A DNA stretch of 64,000 nucleotides from Podospora pseudoanserina (Eukaryota > Ascomycota > Sordariomycetes > Sordariales > Podosporaceae). Where the stretch lies: NCBI RefSeq assembly GCF_035222485.1, contig NC_085922.1, positions 15,001 through 79,000 of the forward strand. The letters run 5' to 3'. The first letter of the stretch is position 1. Every line of letters begins with the position of its first letter. A program made the position numbers and the translations under genes. Positions 53,550 to 63,479 of this stretch are shown piece by piece. The notes under the pieces were generated by a model, which did not search any database, was not told the DNA's origin, and saw only the letters and a program-made list of their open reading frames with translations.

Positions 53550-55265
53550 ATGAATCACCAACACACACGATGGCCATTATCAGCGCAGGGTGAGCGACCT
53601 CGATTGTCATTGCAGACAGCCTCACCCACTGAAAACAGTCCCGGGCTGCCCCCATACCCCGTCAATGACCAGGATGCCCGTTTACTTGTTGCGTCAAAGC
53701 TATGGGGTGAACAGAGGCGATTTTCAGATTCTTTCTCTCAAATGTCCAACGAAGCCCTCTATCACGAGTCGTTGGACAAGTTGAACCTCTCCTGCCGCAC
53801 AGGTTTAAGCTTCAACTTCAAAGAACAAACCGAACAGGAAGCGCAATTGGTGGTTGATCTCGGCGGAAGTGTCACACATATCCCGTCCCCACAACCATCC
53901 CCGACATATAAGCCGGCAGGTTTACCATCCAGGGCTGCCCTAACTTACACACCTGCCAACGCCAAAACATATCCTTCTGCGGAGTGGGAACTCACCAACG
54001 ACAAACCCCAAGCGGAAGGAGATGGATTCATGCTGTGGAAGGAATACGCGCCAGTGATTCTGACGCGCCGTTCTTCCTCACTCCAGTCAGAGAGAGAGCA
54101 GGTCCTCGATGCAGTATCTAGTCTCGGCTTGAAGGGTCCTGTCAAAGGCCTTGGGAAGCTGTCAAGGCCGGTTCTGAACAAGTACTACCGCACAGAGCAA
54201 GCACTGGCAGAGTTCCTGATTAAGCAAGATCGCGTCCTACTCCGTCCGCTGCCTTCGCCAGAGACTGGGCAAAGAGAGCTGGAACGACTAGAAACCGAGC
54301 TATTCGACACATCAAAATACATGGGTAGCACAAATTACATGACCGTACTCACCTGGTCTGACGACAACCCATGGGGAACCATCACACTATTTCAAGTCGA
54401 GACCCCACTCATGGGCTCTGTCAGCCAAGGGGGGTATCTGGAATCTCAACGCCGAAAACCGCCAAACCTCCATGTTCATGTTCGGGAACCGTTTGCAACA
54501 AAGATAAAACCAGTGGCAGCGATGGAACACATACCCCAGCAGATCCTCGTAAACATGCGCATGGATACTGCGATACGGAAGTTGGTTTTGGTTCACGAGC
54601 AAAACAGCCAGCGATTTCGCTGGATGGCCAAGGGCGAAATGGGCCACCCCTCCTATGCAACCATATACCGGCCTGACATGCCGGTGTCTATTGCCGTACA
54701 AAGGAGTCTGTACGAGCACTTGGATGCTGATGAAGCAGCTATTCTTGGCCACCACTCACACCGCCGACCGTCCTGCCTCAGTCCACAAGCTGGCTACCAA
54801 GATAGGCAAGAGGTCACAGCGGATGGCATCGTAGCCACAATCCCACAGTTTCTCGCTCTTTTACACTCGACTCAGTCAATTGTAGAAGTTGCTTCCTCTC
54901 CCAAGCCATCCGACGAGGAGAGGGTGGAGACGACATCAGGTGAACGCTTCCGGCGGTGCTCCATGAAGCAGCCGCTCCAAGGGAAACGGCATACTGGGAG
55001 GGATGTTCACGTCGTGGTGCTGTTGCCAGCTTCTCGTTCCGCGTGGGTGGAGGAGAAACTTTTTTGGACAGACGAGCAAGGGCACCTTGCCGAGTTCAAG
55101 CAGAAACGATACAAGTCGGTAATAGATAGAGAACGGGACAGGAGAAGGGGAAGATGTTTTGGCGAGTTCTCGGGGAGAAGGGGCAGAAGCCCGGGCGTTG
55201 GGGAGATCCGGAGTCCACCGTTGAGTGCTACCCTATGCGCAAGGGACTCGGTATGGTATGAGTGA
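53550..55265 (+). CDS. Orphan protein, 571 aa
   Basis: One open exon from the ATG at 53,550 (MNHQHTRWPL). Codon use looks like real coding sequence. Residues 35-115 hold helical and acidic stretches, 170-240 a mixed region (LILTRRSS-type through VLDAVSSLGLKGPVKGLGKL), and 260-430 the most protein-like part (YMTVLTWSDDNPWGTITLFQVE; AMEHIPQQILVNMRMDTAIRKLVLVH). The C-terminus is Arg-rich (RERDRRRGRCFGEFSGRRGR). No signal peptide, membrane segment or known motif is visible. The C-terminal 60 residues could be misread if an intron is present. Function unknown. Confidence 0.55.
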   Translation: MNHQHTRWPLSAQGERPRLSLQTASPTENSPGLPPYPVNDQDARLLVASKLWGEQRRFSDSFSQMSNEALYHESLDKLNLSCRTGLSFNFKEQTEQEAQLVVDLGGSVTHIPSPQPSPTYKPAGLPSRAALTYTPANAKTYPSAEWELTNDKPQAEGDGFMLWKEYAPVILTRRSSSLQSEREQVLDAVSSLGLKGPVKGLGKLSRPVLNKYYRTEQALAEFLIKQDRVLLRPLPSPETGQRELERLETELFDTSKYMGSTNYMTVLTWSDDNPWGTITLFQVETPLMGSVSQGGYLESQRRKPPNLHVHVREPFATKIKPVAAMEHIPQQILVNMRMDTAIRKLVLVHEQNSQRFRWMAKGEMGHPSYATIYRPDMPVSIAVQRSLYEHLDADEAAILGHHSHRRPSCLSPQAGYQDRQEVTADGIVATIPQFLALLHSTQSIVEVASSPKPSDEERVETTSGERFRRCSMKQPLQGKRHTGRDVHVVVLLPASRSAWVEEKLFWTDEQGHLAEFKQKRYKSVIDRERDRRRGRCFGEFSGRRGRSPGVGEIRSPPLSATLCARDSVWYE

Positions 55266-56048
55266 TGCACAGTCAAAGGTCATGGACTTCTTGTTGGCAG
55301 ATGGGCAGACAGGTTGGATACACAGGGGCCGCCAGTACGGTATCTTAATCATTGATGATGTTTCCTAGAATGCAATGACACCTTTCCAGTTGTCAAGTTG
55401 CCCGGAGTCTTTAGGTACCCGGTCGAATGTGCAGTGGTATACCTACCTATCTAGGCTTTTCGCTACTGCGATTGCCTTTATATCCTTCAATGCTACATTA
55501 GGCACCTACCTAGCTAGGTAGGTATTTTGTCAATTGCCGTCTGTAGGTAGCTTCCAAGCCAATGGAAACCTTGCTCGGTAGTTCCCTGATGTCGAAATCA
55601 GGACCTCTAATGTAGCCTTGACGTTGCACATAACGGGTGGACACTGGGCAATGGTAACGTTACTGAGATGGTTCAGCCATGGTAGAACAACCGCAGTTCC
55701 TTACAACAAACGTTAGTGGTTCTCATTTTCTGACCGTTACTACAAGAAGGGTTCTTGTTTTGAAACTCCGTTCCCTGTTGTGGCTGCATGTCAGGGGGTT
55801 GGAAGAGCAAACGTCACCGGCTAGCACGAAGTTTTTGCCGACCTTGATCGAACAACTATAATGCGGCCATGAAGATTTAGGCAAATGTCTTCCGTTGCAA
55901 TCTTTCCATGAAGAGAGGTCCAGTGCGTATGGTGCCGGCTTATATATGCTCTCTTCGAGTGCAAAAATAATCCTATGGAGAGCTTTAGCACCAGCGACCC
56001 TTTAAGACGCGAACCACCATCAACCTCTTTGCAAAGTCTCCGATCGAG
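55266..56048. other. Intergenic region with TAGGTA repeats
   Basis: No gene. CCTACCTA and TAGGTAGGTA runs are concentrated at 55,440-55,555, including a long interrupted palindrome around 55,500-55,533. The promoter of the LPMO gene should be in the last few hundred bases. Confidence 0.45.
55497..55535. repeat. TAGG/CCTA inverted microsatellite
   Basis: CACCTACCTAGC followed directly by TAGGTAGGTA. The two halves are complementary and can form a hairpin. It is the same unit as at 15,899-15,975. Confidence 0.7.
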
Positions 56049-57028
56049 ATGCAACTTTATACAGCAATCATTTTCATGTTGTCACTCCCTCAAGGGGCCC
56101 TATCCCACTGTAAGCGCTTTCTTGCACTCCCTGGAAAATCAGTAAACAATACCTTGTAGGTAGGTACACATATTTCAAGCTATACTGACTACAGAAACGC
56201 TCAAAGATATCTTCCACCAGTTTCTCCATAACGACACAATATTCACTCCTTTCAAGTACATCCGCCCCGTCCCTGCTGAAACGCCACTTCACATCACCGA
56301 CAAGAACGACATTCGATGTAACCGAGCAGGGGCCAATGGACAGTCAACAAATGTCTTGACAATCACAGCAGGCGACACCGTGGGGTTCAAGCCTACATTT
56401 TGGATCCATCATCCCGGGGCATACGCTGCTTACCTCTCTGCCGTCCCTCCTGGAAAAACCATCTCCAATTACGCGGGTGACGGTGACTGGTTCAAGATTT
56501 GGGAGTTTGGAACATACCCCAACCTCACAGCAGAGTCGACATATCAACAAACTTGGTACGTCACGCTTTCTTTCAACCTCCTGCCTTTTTTTTCCTCTTA
56601 GAGCGAAGATGCGCGTGCTAATGGTGGACTTGTTCCAATCGCAGGCGATTGCTTGCAGACCCACTGACATTCCAAATCCCAACGGCCACCCCACCGGGGA
56701 AGTATTTGCTACGATTTGAGCATGTGGCACTGCATCTGGCCAGCCAGAGAGGTGGAGCCGAGTTCTACCCTTCTTGTGCCCACGTTGAAGTGCTGAACGC
56801 TGGGTGGAAGAGCACCGGTCTTAGCCCAGGACCGACAGCACGGTTCCCCGAGGCACACGAGGCAGAAGAACACGGCAAGTTGGTGTTCAATATATGGGAC
56901 TTTGATGACGTGAGTGATGCCATGATACAGTCTAGAAAGATAGGTAATGGGGCTGCTGACAAAACCGACAGGTTCAACAGCTCAACAGCAGGAAGATGCC
57001 TGGCCCGCAAGTGTGGGATGGCCGCTGA
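56049..57028 (+). CDS. AA9 lytic polysaccharide monooxygenase
   Basis: The CDS is join(56049..56109, 56207..56555, 56645..56909, 56972..57028), 243 aa. It is a secreted copper enzyme that oxidatively cuts cellulose or related glucans. The signal peptide MQLYTAIIFMLSLPQGALS leaves His20 as the N-terminal residue of the copper histidine brace. The second ligand is His89 in WIHHPGAYAAYL; the axial Tyr178 and conserved His167 lie in ALHLASQRGGAEFYPSC. Cys58 (NDIRCN) can pair with Cys181. Intron 1 must use the acceptor CAAAG at 56,206; the earlier ACAG at 56,194 gives an immediate stop. The remaining introns are canonical. The Gln normally two residues before the axial Tyr is Glu176. No carbohydrate-binding module follows; it ends MPGPQVWDGR. 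Confidence 0.87.
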
Positions 57029-57140
57029 ATGTACAGAACTGGCATCTTGGCAATTTGGGGGCGGGTTGGGCAGCGTTCTCGCATTTTTTCCCAAGGAGCC
57101 AAGTCAGCAAGCGAGTATGCAGCCAAGAGATTTGACGCGG

Positions 57141-57580
57141 TGTGACGAACCCATATCCAGAACCTCTGAAAGGGATACTAGTAGAAGGCACTTCTGAACA
57201 ATCCTGGTTCGGTACAGCTAAACAGTGTACAAAAAATGGGCTTGTCTCAATCACAATAGTCAAGTTATTAACGATTGTGACTTGTATTGCATACTGCGGA
57301 ACTGTCTATCTAACACCGGCCAGTTCCTCCGTATATATAGACCTCAGGATTCTGAACTGATCATGGCCAAGCCGCCCTGATCACGTCCTGACTGGCCTAT
57401 TCCGTGATCATGGTGATCATCCCCTGATTGGCTAGTTCTTATCTAATCTAACGATTGGCTGAGGGCGTCCCGCGCCTCTCGTACTGTCCGTCCTGTTGGC
57501 TTAACTGTGACAAGCTAGCTCAGGGGGTGCTGTAATTGTTGGGGCGTGGAATGTCCAATCTACTTGAAATAAACGTTACA
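57141..57580 (+). repeat. LTR of family B, best-preserved copy
   Basis: 440 bp, starting TGTGACGAACCC and ending AACGTTACA; the ends form a TGTGACG/CGTTACA inverted repeat. It is followed by TGGCAGGCAGCAATTG, which could be a primer-binding site because these sites usually begin TGG. Partial relatives lie at 41,685 and 46,704. It starts 112 bp after the LPMO stop codon. No target duplication is evident. Confidence 0.65.
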
Positions 57581-58530
57581 TGGCAGGCAGCAATTGTCAA
57601 ATACGGTATGAGGTGATTATTATATGAGCGAGAGTCTTTAGGTAGTACGGTAAGGCCGGACCTAATAGCTTTAGGTTCTATTACTAAAATAAAGTTTTTG
57701 TTAATTGTAAATTGGAATAACTAATTTTGTATACTATCTAATAACCTCTAACTTAGAGTAGTTAAGTGTTTTTTTTTTAACTTAAGTTTTCCCATAATGC
57801 TAATGTCCTCCAAAAATTGGTATTTTTAAAATATTCTCTTAGTTTTTATGTAATAATATATAATATTGTTTTGATATCTTTATTATTATTAATTGTAAAT
57901 TTTTTCTAAGTTATACTTTTTTATGTTCTTGTAATAATTTTAAATTTAATTTTAAGTTTTTATTTTAGTTAGCTTTCCTATTTTTTAGCTATAATATCGT
58001 TTTATAATTTCATAAACATATTAATTAATAATTATAAATGTCGACATATTATAATTTTGTTTATAAAATATTAATATTTACTATAATAAACCAAATTATT
58101 GAAGTATTATTTATATTATAGTAAAATACTACTATTATTAATAGATTAATTAATTAGCTTTTACATTAAACGAAATTTATATATCGTTTCTTTAATAGCT
58201 TTTAAAAGTATTAAGAATTTAAACTTAATAATAATTAATTCAGTAATAAGATTTTACTTATTAATTCTTTAAGTGATAATGTTACTAAAAGATTTTAGTA
58301 TTTAGGCTTATAAGCTTTATTAAGTAATAAAACTATTAATAAAAGAATCATTAAGATAAATTTCCATAGAGTAATTTTTATATTATTTTCTATTTATTTA
58401 ATAAGCTTATAAGTTAACATTAATAAAGTAAATAATTACGTTAATTCTGATATTATATGAGGAGGGTTTCCAAATAGCACGGTAAGGCCAGACCTAGTGG
58501 CTCAGGTCCCACTGCCAAGGTGATAGTTTT
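57581..58530 (+). mobile_element. AT-rich decayed element fragment bounded by direct repeats
   Basis: The AT-rich tract at 57,711-58,455 has no readable coding sequence. It is flanked by direct repeats: 57,644-57,710 (GTAGTACGGTAAGGCCGGACCTA...) and 58,466-58,530 (AATAGCACGGTAAGGCCAGACCTA...). The left copy shows RIP-type changes and the right copy does not. This could be an LTR-like or otherwise duplicated end of an old element. Its family is not determined. Confidence 0.4.
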
Positions 58531-58745
58531 GCTTATAGTGGGTCAGGATGACCAATCCAACAGCAATATGCTGCTGTTGGTAGCTAGCGTCGGCGATCAA
58601 TCACATCTTTCCTTCATGTTGTGCAAGGGGCAAAATCCTTGCGGCCGAACGAAAATATTCCCTCCTCTTATCCCCTTCCAGCCCCTCCCAGACATCATCA
58701 GTGAACTGCGTGTCATTGTCACTACCTCCTTATCTACTCAACAGC
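58531..58745 (+). promoter_or_regulatory. Upstream region of the DUF3176 gene
   Basis: Short, GC-normal and located between the repeat and the ATG at 58,746. It contains a CT-rich leader (CCTCCTCTTATCCCC region) as expected near a fungal start. If this is the whole promoter, it was cut close by the repeat insertion. Confidence 0.35.
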
Positions 58746-60587
58746 ATGGAGTACGATCCATTCAACCCCGAACACCAGCCCAAAAGCGAGCCACAAGTGG
58801 CTGTGACGGAGGCCTATACCTTTAACCAAGGCCTAGAGAAACACGAGACCGGATTAGCTCGGAGTCAGGCCTGGTGGCACGCCTGGTGGTTAGAAGTAGT
58901 GTCTATGGTTGTCACTATTGGATGCTCAGTCGCCATCATCGCTATTCTCTGTGCATTCAACAGGCGTCCGATTACCGACTGGACCGATAAAAGCAAACTT
59001 GCGGAAATCATCAGCCTTCCAACGACGTTGTCTATATTGGCGACAGCTGCGAACGCCACAACCACGCTTGTCCTCGGTAGTGCTATCAGCCAGTACAAAT
59101 GGGTGTATTTCAAGGCCAAGAATCGTTCGTTGGCTGATCTGGATCTGTTGGACGGGACCAGCAGAGGGACTCTATGGAAATGCCTGGAGCTATTAGTGAA
59201 GAGGATGAAGACACTGGCGAGCTTAGGTGCTATTGCCATGATCCTGTCACTCGCCGTCGGTCCATTCTATCAACAGACGGTCCAGCTTACCGAGTGGGAT
59301 GTGCCAAGTGACGACGGGAAGGCCTCATTCGGGCTTGCTCATCAGTACATCGCTAGTGGGCGTCCAAACTTTGCCGCCGGCGGTAGTGCTGACGCCAGTT
59401 TGCCAAGTGCCTTCCAAGTTGAAGCTGCAACTGCCGACAGCCCGATGCAGGGTGCAATCTACAGAGGGTTATTCAACCTTGATGGCCCTGCTATATTCAA
59501 CTGTACCTCGAACTGCACATGGCCAGATCCCGGGGCGAGCAAGCCCTATGTCTCGCTAGGCTTTCGCAGTGATTGTGCGAATGTCACAGAAGCAACTCTG
59601 CGTGCTTCAGGGTGGGACGATACCATCGAAGGTTCCCCTCGAGGTATAAATATCACGACACCGGGAAATGTCACATTGGACACCCGCTTCTCGTTCACTT
59701 CGTACCAACCCGTTGTTGTTGTTGCAAGCAAGTCCCTCCTTGGGCACCAAATCAAAAACATCAATACCTCTCCATTCGACTGGACTGGTGATACTGTGGG
59801 TCACACTATTGCTCGCATGGCTGTATTTCGATCAGAGTTGGATCCTCGCAACTTTGAACTCGTCAGCAGCAAGATGCAGGTTACCGAATGTGACCTCAGC
59901 CTTGTCGCCTATCGCTATTCCGATATCTCTGTATCCGACAGCAAACTCACGATCGGAAAGGAAGAGTTGATTCGGCTTCAGTCTGGCGTTGTAGAAAGAC
60001 AAGATGACGGGAGGTTCATCGGTGTTTTTGACACAGTGGTGGATTCCTCCGGAACGACAATTCCATTAAAGGTGTCCTTGGCAGACATTGGGGCCCTCAC
60101 TTTGCTTTTCACCTCAACACGATTCATGGGCACGCTTTATGCAGGCGAGCCGCCCGATCGTAGTCGGATTCATCGGCCTTCCGGCATGGGGGATGCCTTT
60201 CTCGGAGGTGACATCACTGACCAACTTGTCATTGAAAGATTTGAAAGAATGGCGGAGAGCATGACTCTTCAGCTGCGGTCAACCAGCGATGTAACCGCTA
60301 CCGGTATTAGTGTCTACTCTATTGTGCACTACAAGGTTGAGTGGGCATGGCTTGTTCTCCCGCTAGCAGTGCAGCTGATCACACTGGTTTTCTTTTCCTG
60401 GGTCCTTGTCAGGAATCACCACAGTGGACTGCAGCATTGGAAAGACTCGGCACTTGCTGTCGTCAGTCACAGTCTACAGGCGGCGGATGAAGACATTCAC
60501 CAGGTGGAAATGATTGGACCCATGCATGTTGAGAAGATTCAGGAATTAAAAGACTGGGCCAATCGGACAAAGGCGAAACTGCTGTAG
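58746..60587 (+). CDS. DUF3176 integral membrane protein
   Basis: One exon, 613 aa, from the ATG at 58,746 (MEYDPFNPEHQPK). The start matches the family's short hydrophilic lead. Two or three membrane helices occupy the N-terminus (LEVVSMVVTIGCSVAIIAILCAF; LPTTLSILATAANATTTLVLGSAISQYKW; LASLGAIAMILSLAVGPFYQQTVQL), the conserved DUF3176 block. A large, probably extracellular or lumenal domain of about 350 residues with many N-glycosylation sites (NCTSNCTW, NVTEATL, NITTPGNVT) follows. One last helix (WAWLVLPLAVQLITLVFFSWVLV) precedes a cytoplasmic tail. The biochemical function is unknown. Such genes are multicopy in filamentous ascomycetes. Confidence 0.85.
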   Translation: MEYDPFNPEHQPKSEPQVAVTEAYTFNQGLEKHETGLARSQAWWHAWWLEVVSMVVTIGCSVAIIAILCAFNRRPITDWTDKSKLAEIISLPTTLSILATAANATTTLVLGSAISQYKWVYFKAKNRSLADLDLLDGTSRGTLWKCLELLVKRMKTLASLGAIAMILSLAVGPFYQQTVQLTEWDVPSDDGKASFGLAHQYIASGRPNFAAGGSADASLPSAFQVEAATADSPMQGAIYRGLFNLDGPAIFNCTSNCTWPDPGASKPYVSLGFRSDCANVTEATLRASGWDDTIEGSPRGINITTPGNVTLDTRFSFTSYQPVVVVASKSLLGHQIKNINTSPFDWTGDTVGHTIARMAVFRSELDPRNFELVSSKMQVTECDLSLVAYRYSDISVSDSKLTIGKEELIRLQSGVVERQDDGRFIGVFDTVVDSSGTTIPLKVSLADIGALTLLFTSTRFMGTLYAGEPPDRSRIHRPSGMGDAFLGGDITDQLVIERFERMAESMTLQLRSTSDVTATGISVYSIVHYKVEWAWLVLPLAVQLITLVFFSWVLVRNHHSGLQHWKDSALAVVSHSLQAADEDIHQVEMIGPMHVEKIQELKDWANRTKAKLL

Positions 60588-60636
60588 AATACCTAGACTC
60601 GTAGCTTCAGGCTGGATAGGTTACCCAATAAAACCA

Positions 60637-62093
60637 CTACACAGAAGTGTCAGGTACCTTGCTCTTCTTGTACTCACCTCTCACTACCCGGTCACAAACA
60701 TCCTTCAACACTCCTCCAACCCACTTAAAGTCCTGCAAGTCAAGGTAAACCTGCGCGCTGAGCCTGGCCCACCACCTTCCCTGAAAGATAAAGACTGCTA
60801 CAAAAGTCTGATATTCCTCCATGAGCGTGCCGAGGACGTAGGAATGAACTGCTGGTTCCTCTCCACTTGCCTCGATATCCTCTGCCGGTAAAGGCAACGC
60901 CACATTGGTCATGGCGCATGCAGACATCGTTCCCTCCTTATTATCCAATACCTCAGTTCCCAACGCCTCCGCCACCAGCCTGCCCCCTTCCCTTGCCATC
61001 TTGATCAGCTCGTCTCTAATTCTCACCTCACCACCAAGAACTTCCTCCCTCCATTTGATCGCGTCTTTGACACACAGGTAAGGCGCGTTATCCACCGTCC
61101 CCACAAACTGAAAGCCGTTCACAAAATAGCCCTTCCCATTGGGCGGCAGCGGGTTCACCCTTTTCAAGTTCCCACCCTGCAGTTCAGCCGCCTCGAACCC
61201 ATGCGAAGTCGGCACCGTCGATCTGATCAGTCCTTGATTCCTCAAAGGGACGTAAAAAACCGCACAACCCCTCGGCACATGCAACCACTTGTGACAGTTG
61301 GACACAAAAAAATCTGGATCAACCTCGCCGAGGTGATTAAGCTTTACCATGCCTATCCCCTGCGCGCCATCAACGAGCGATAGAATCCCGTGCCTCTTGC
61401 ATGAAGCAGTGATGGCTTCGAAAGGGAACCGGACCCCGGGATTCGAGCTGACCACATCAAACAGAGCCAGCCTGACTCTCCTCCCCTCCTTTTCCACCTC
61501 TTGCACCGCTTTCTCAAAGTTCTCAACGATATCCCCGTCTGGACAGGGGTATAGAATGGGCACACATCGACTGTGAACCAATCCACGGCTGTACTCCGCC
61601 ACATAATCCACCGTCTTTGCACACCCGCCGTAGATAGTCTCGAAGTACAGGATCTCGTCTTTCCCATCCTTGTTCCACACGATGTTACGGAGCACCGTGT
61701 TGACGCCCATGGTGGCGTTGGACACAAAGACACATGTCTCCGTTGGGACACCCAAAAGCTTGGCCACGGCAGCGCGGGACTCATCGAGGAGCTGAGGGTA
61801 TGTATATCGGATGAAGGGATCGGGCTTCGCTTCTGCTTGGTCTTGATATTGCCTCATCAAGTTGCGGATGTGGGAGGGGATGGTGCCAAATGAGCCTGCC
61901 ACGGTGTCAGTAAGTTGATTGTTTGCAGCCTGGCTAAAAGGACGAGCAAAGACCGGGAGATGGACGAACCGTGGTTGAGATTGCGGTACGAAGGATTGAA
62001 CAAGAATTCAGAGTCGCGAAGGGCGCGGCCAAACTTGACAGGTTCAGACCTGGTCCTGCCGCATGTGGGTAAATCTGAAGTGGTGTCGCCCAT
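60637..62093 (-). CDS. Class-V PLP enzyme, Egt2/isopenicillin-N-epimerase-like
   Basis: The CDS is complement(join(60637..61895, 61970..62093)), 460 aa. The 74-bp intron (GTTCGT...TGGCAG) joins NLNH to GSFGTIPSH, exactly at the conserved NHGSFG motif. PLP-binding features: [16 protein letters not shown] (phosphate region), LVDGAQGIG (Asp that binds the pyridine nitrogen), and [12 protein letters not shown] with the Schiff-base Lys. Relatives include fungal hercynylcysteine sulfoxide lyase (Egt2, ergothioneine synthesis) and isopenicillin N epimerase-like proteins. Sequence alone does not separate them. No other ergothioneine gene is adjacent. The gene converges with the DUF3176 gene, with 49 bp between the stop codons. 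Confidence 0.83.
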
Positions 62094-62562
62094 GATGACT
62101 TGGTGTTTGACTGGGATGCTCGGAGTACTAGGAATGAAGCAGTTCAGATCAGGGTGGACAATATAATAAGCATGCCCTAATAACTCGTCAAATGGATTGG
62201 TTGTCATGAGTCAAGGATGACTCGACGTCAAATAGTGAAACCCTTGCACATGGATCCTCAACTGATCTACACCCCCACTTGCCCGGTCAACGGTTTAGGC
62301 CAAGTTGGTACCACATCTCCCCACACTGGACTTGCATCGTGCATAACTTGGATAATAACGTGATACCGATTGTATTCCAAAGGGCGGACTCTTCACAGTG
62401 TCCCATGTCCCGGTGTGGGGACGCCGTCAGTCGGCTAGAAAGGGGTTTGTGTTCACAAACTAGCAAGCCGTGGCCAGCCGAGCAACCCTTCAACATGAAA
62501 AAAGACCACTCAGGCTCGGCTACGCTTCCGAATACCAAGGCAACCAAAACCCCTCACTTGGT
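62094..62562. other. Intergenic region between PLP enzyme and PEBP-like genes
   Basis: Both genes lie on the minus strand, so this holds the promoter of the PLP enzyme and the 3' end of the PEBP-like transcript. No gene is seen. Confidence 0.4.
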
Positions 62563-63479
62563 TCACTGCTTCTTGTTTTGAGCATAGAAGAAATTGGCAC
62601 CTGAAAGATATCATGAGCGACTGCTGTGGCAGGTAAGGTATGGCGTTACTTTGGTTGGAAAAATGACTCACCAACAGGAACAAGCCCATTCTCTGCAGCC
62701 CATTCTCTGACCCCTTTCGTGTCTTTGTCTTCATCATTGCCAACGTCATATCCCCAATGCTTTCTTGCACTCGGCCGCGACAAGTGTAGCTTTTCAGTAG
62801 TACCGTTGGCAGGGGCAAATGCCAACAGAACATACCGATGTTTCCCAGTCTTCTCGGGTGGTGATGGAGGCTTGTACCCCATGATCTCATCAGAAAAGGT
62901 AGGGCTAATCCCAGATGAGGTCGGCACGCCTATTGCGATCCAATGGCAAAACTCGGACCATTTCGGATCATCGCGCGATGGAGCATCCGGATCCGTCATG
63001 GCGATAACGTAAGTAACGCCTTTCTTCCAGAGGGTAGGCTTGGACGCCATCAGTTTTACTGAAGGAGCTGATTCGAGCAAGGAAGGTTCGAGGGTGTTGC
63101 CAAGGTCGGCGTGAGTGTGATGATGGGAAGACCATGTGGCGTTCATCAAAAGTGAAGGAAGAAAATCGTCAATGACTATGGTGAAGCTCAGCATCTACCC
63201 TGGTGATCAACATGAGCTCTGATAATATAAACTTACCAGTAGGGATGATTTCGGCATCCTGGAGCCTACGGTGTAGTACCTCACGTTAGTTTGGTCATCT
63301 AGGAGCAAGTAGTCAAACATATCGTACGCTTTCTGTACATCGTCTTGGGTGTTCCAGATACTATTACCGGTCTTCGGGAGAGGATGCTGCTCGTTGACAA
63401 TAACAATTGCCCCAGCAGCAAACTGTCCAATGAGTATAAAGAGGTGCAATAGGAGGCTGTAAAATGTCATAATGGTCAT
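62563..63479 (-). CDS. Secreted PEBP-like protein (phosphatidylethanolamine-binding family)
   Basis: The CDS is complement(join(62563..62600, 62672..63175, 63237..63265, 63328..63479)), 240 aa. Introns are 62, 61 and 71 bp; the second exon is a 29-nt micro-exon. The splicing is fixed by the protein: it restores DVQKALQDAEIIPTVIDDF, then LGNTLEPSL, DPDAPSRDDPKWSEFCHWI (the PEBP ligand-pocket signature), GKHRYVLLAFAP and the end GANFFYAQNKKQ. The N-terminus MTIMTFYSLLLHLFILIGQFAAG is a signal peptide. Homologues such as yeast Tfs1 inhibit carboxypeptidase Y or bind phospholipid head groups; for a secreted form the role is unknown. MTFYS (63,470) is an alternative start. Confidence 0.85.
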
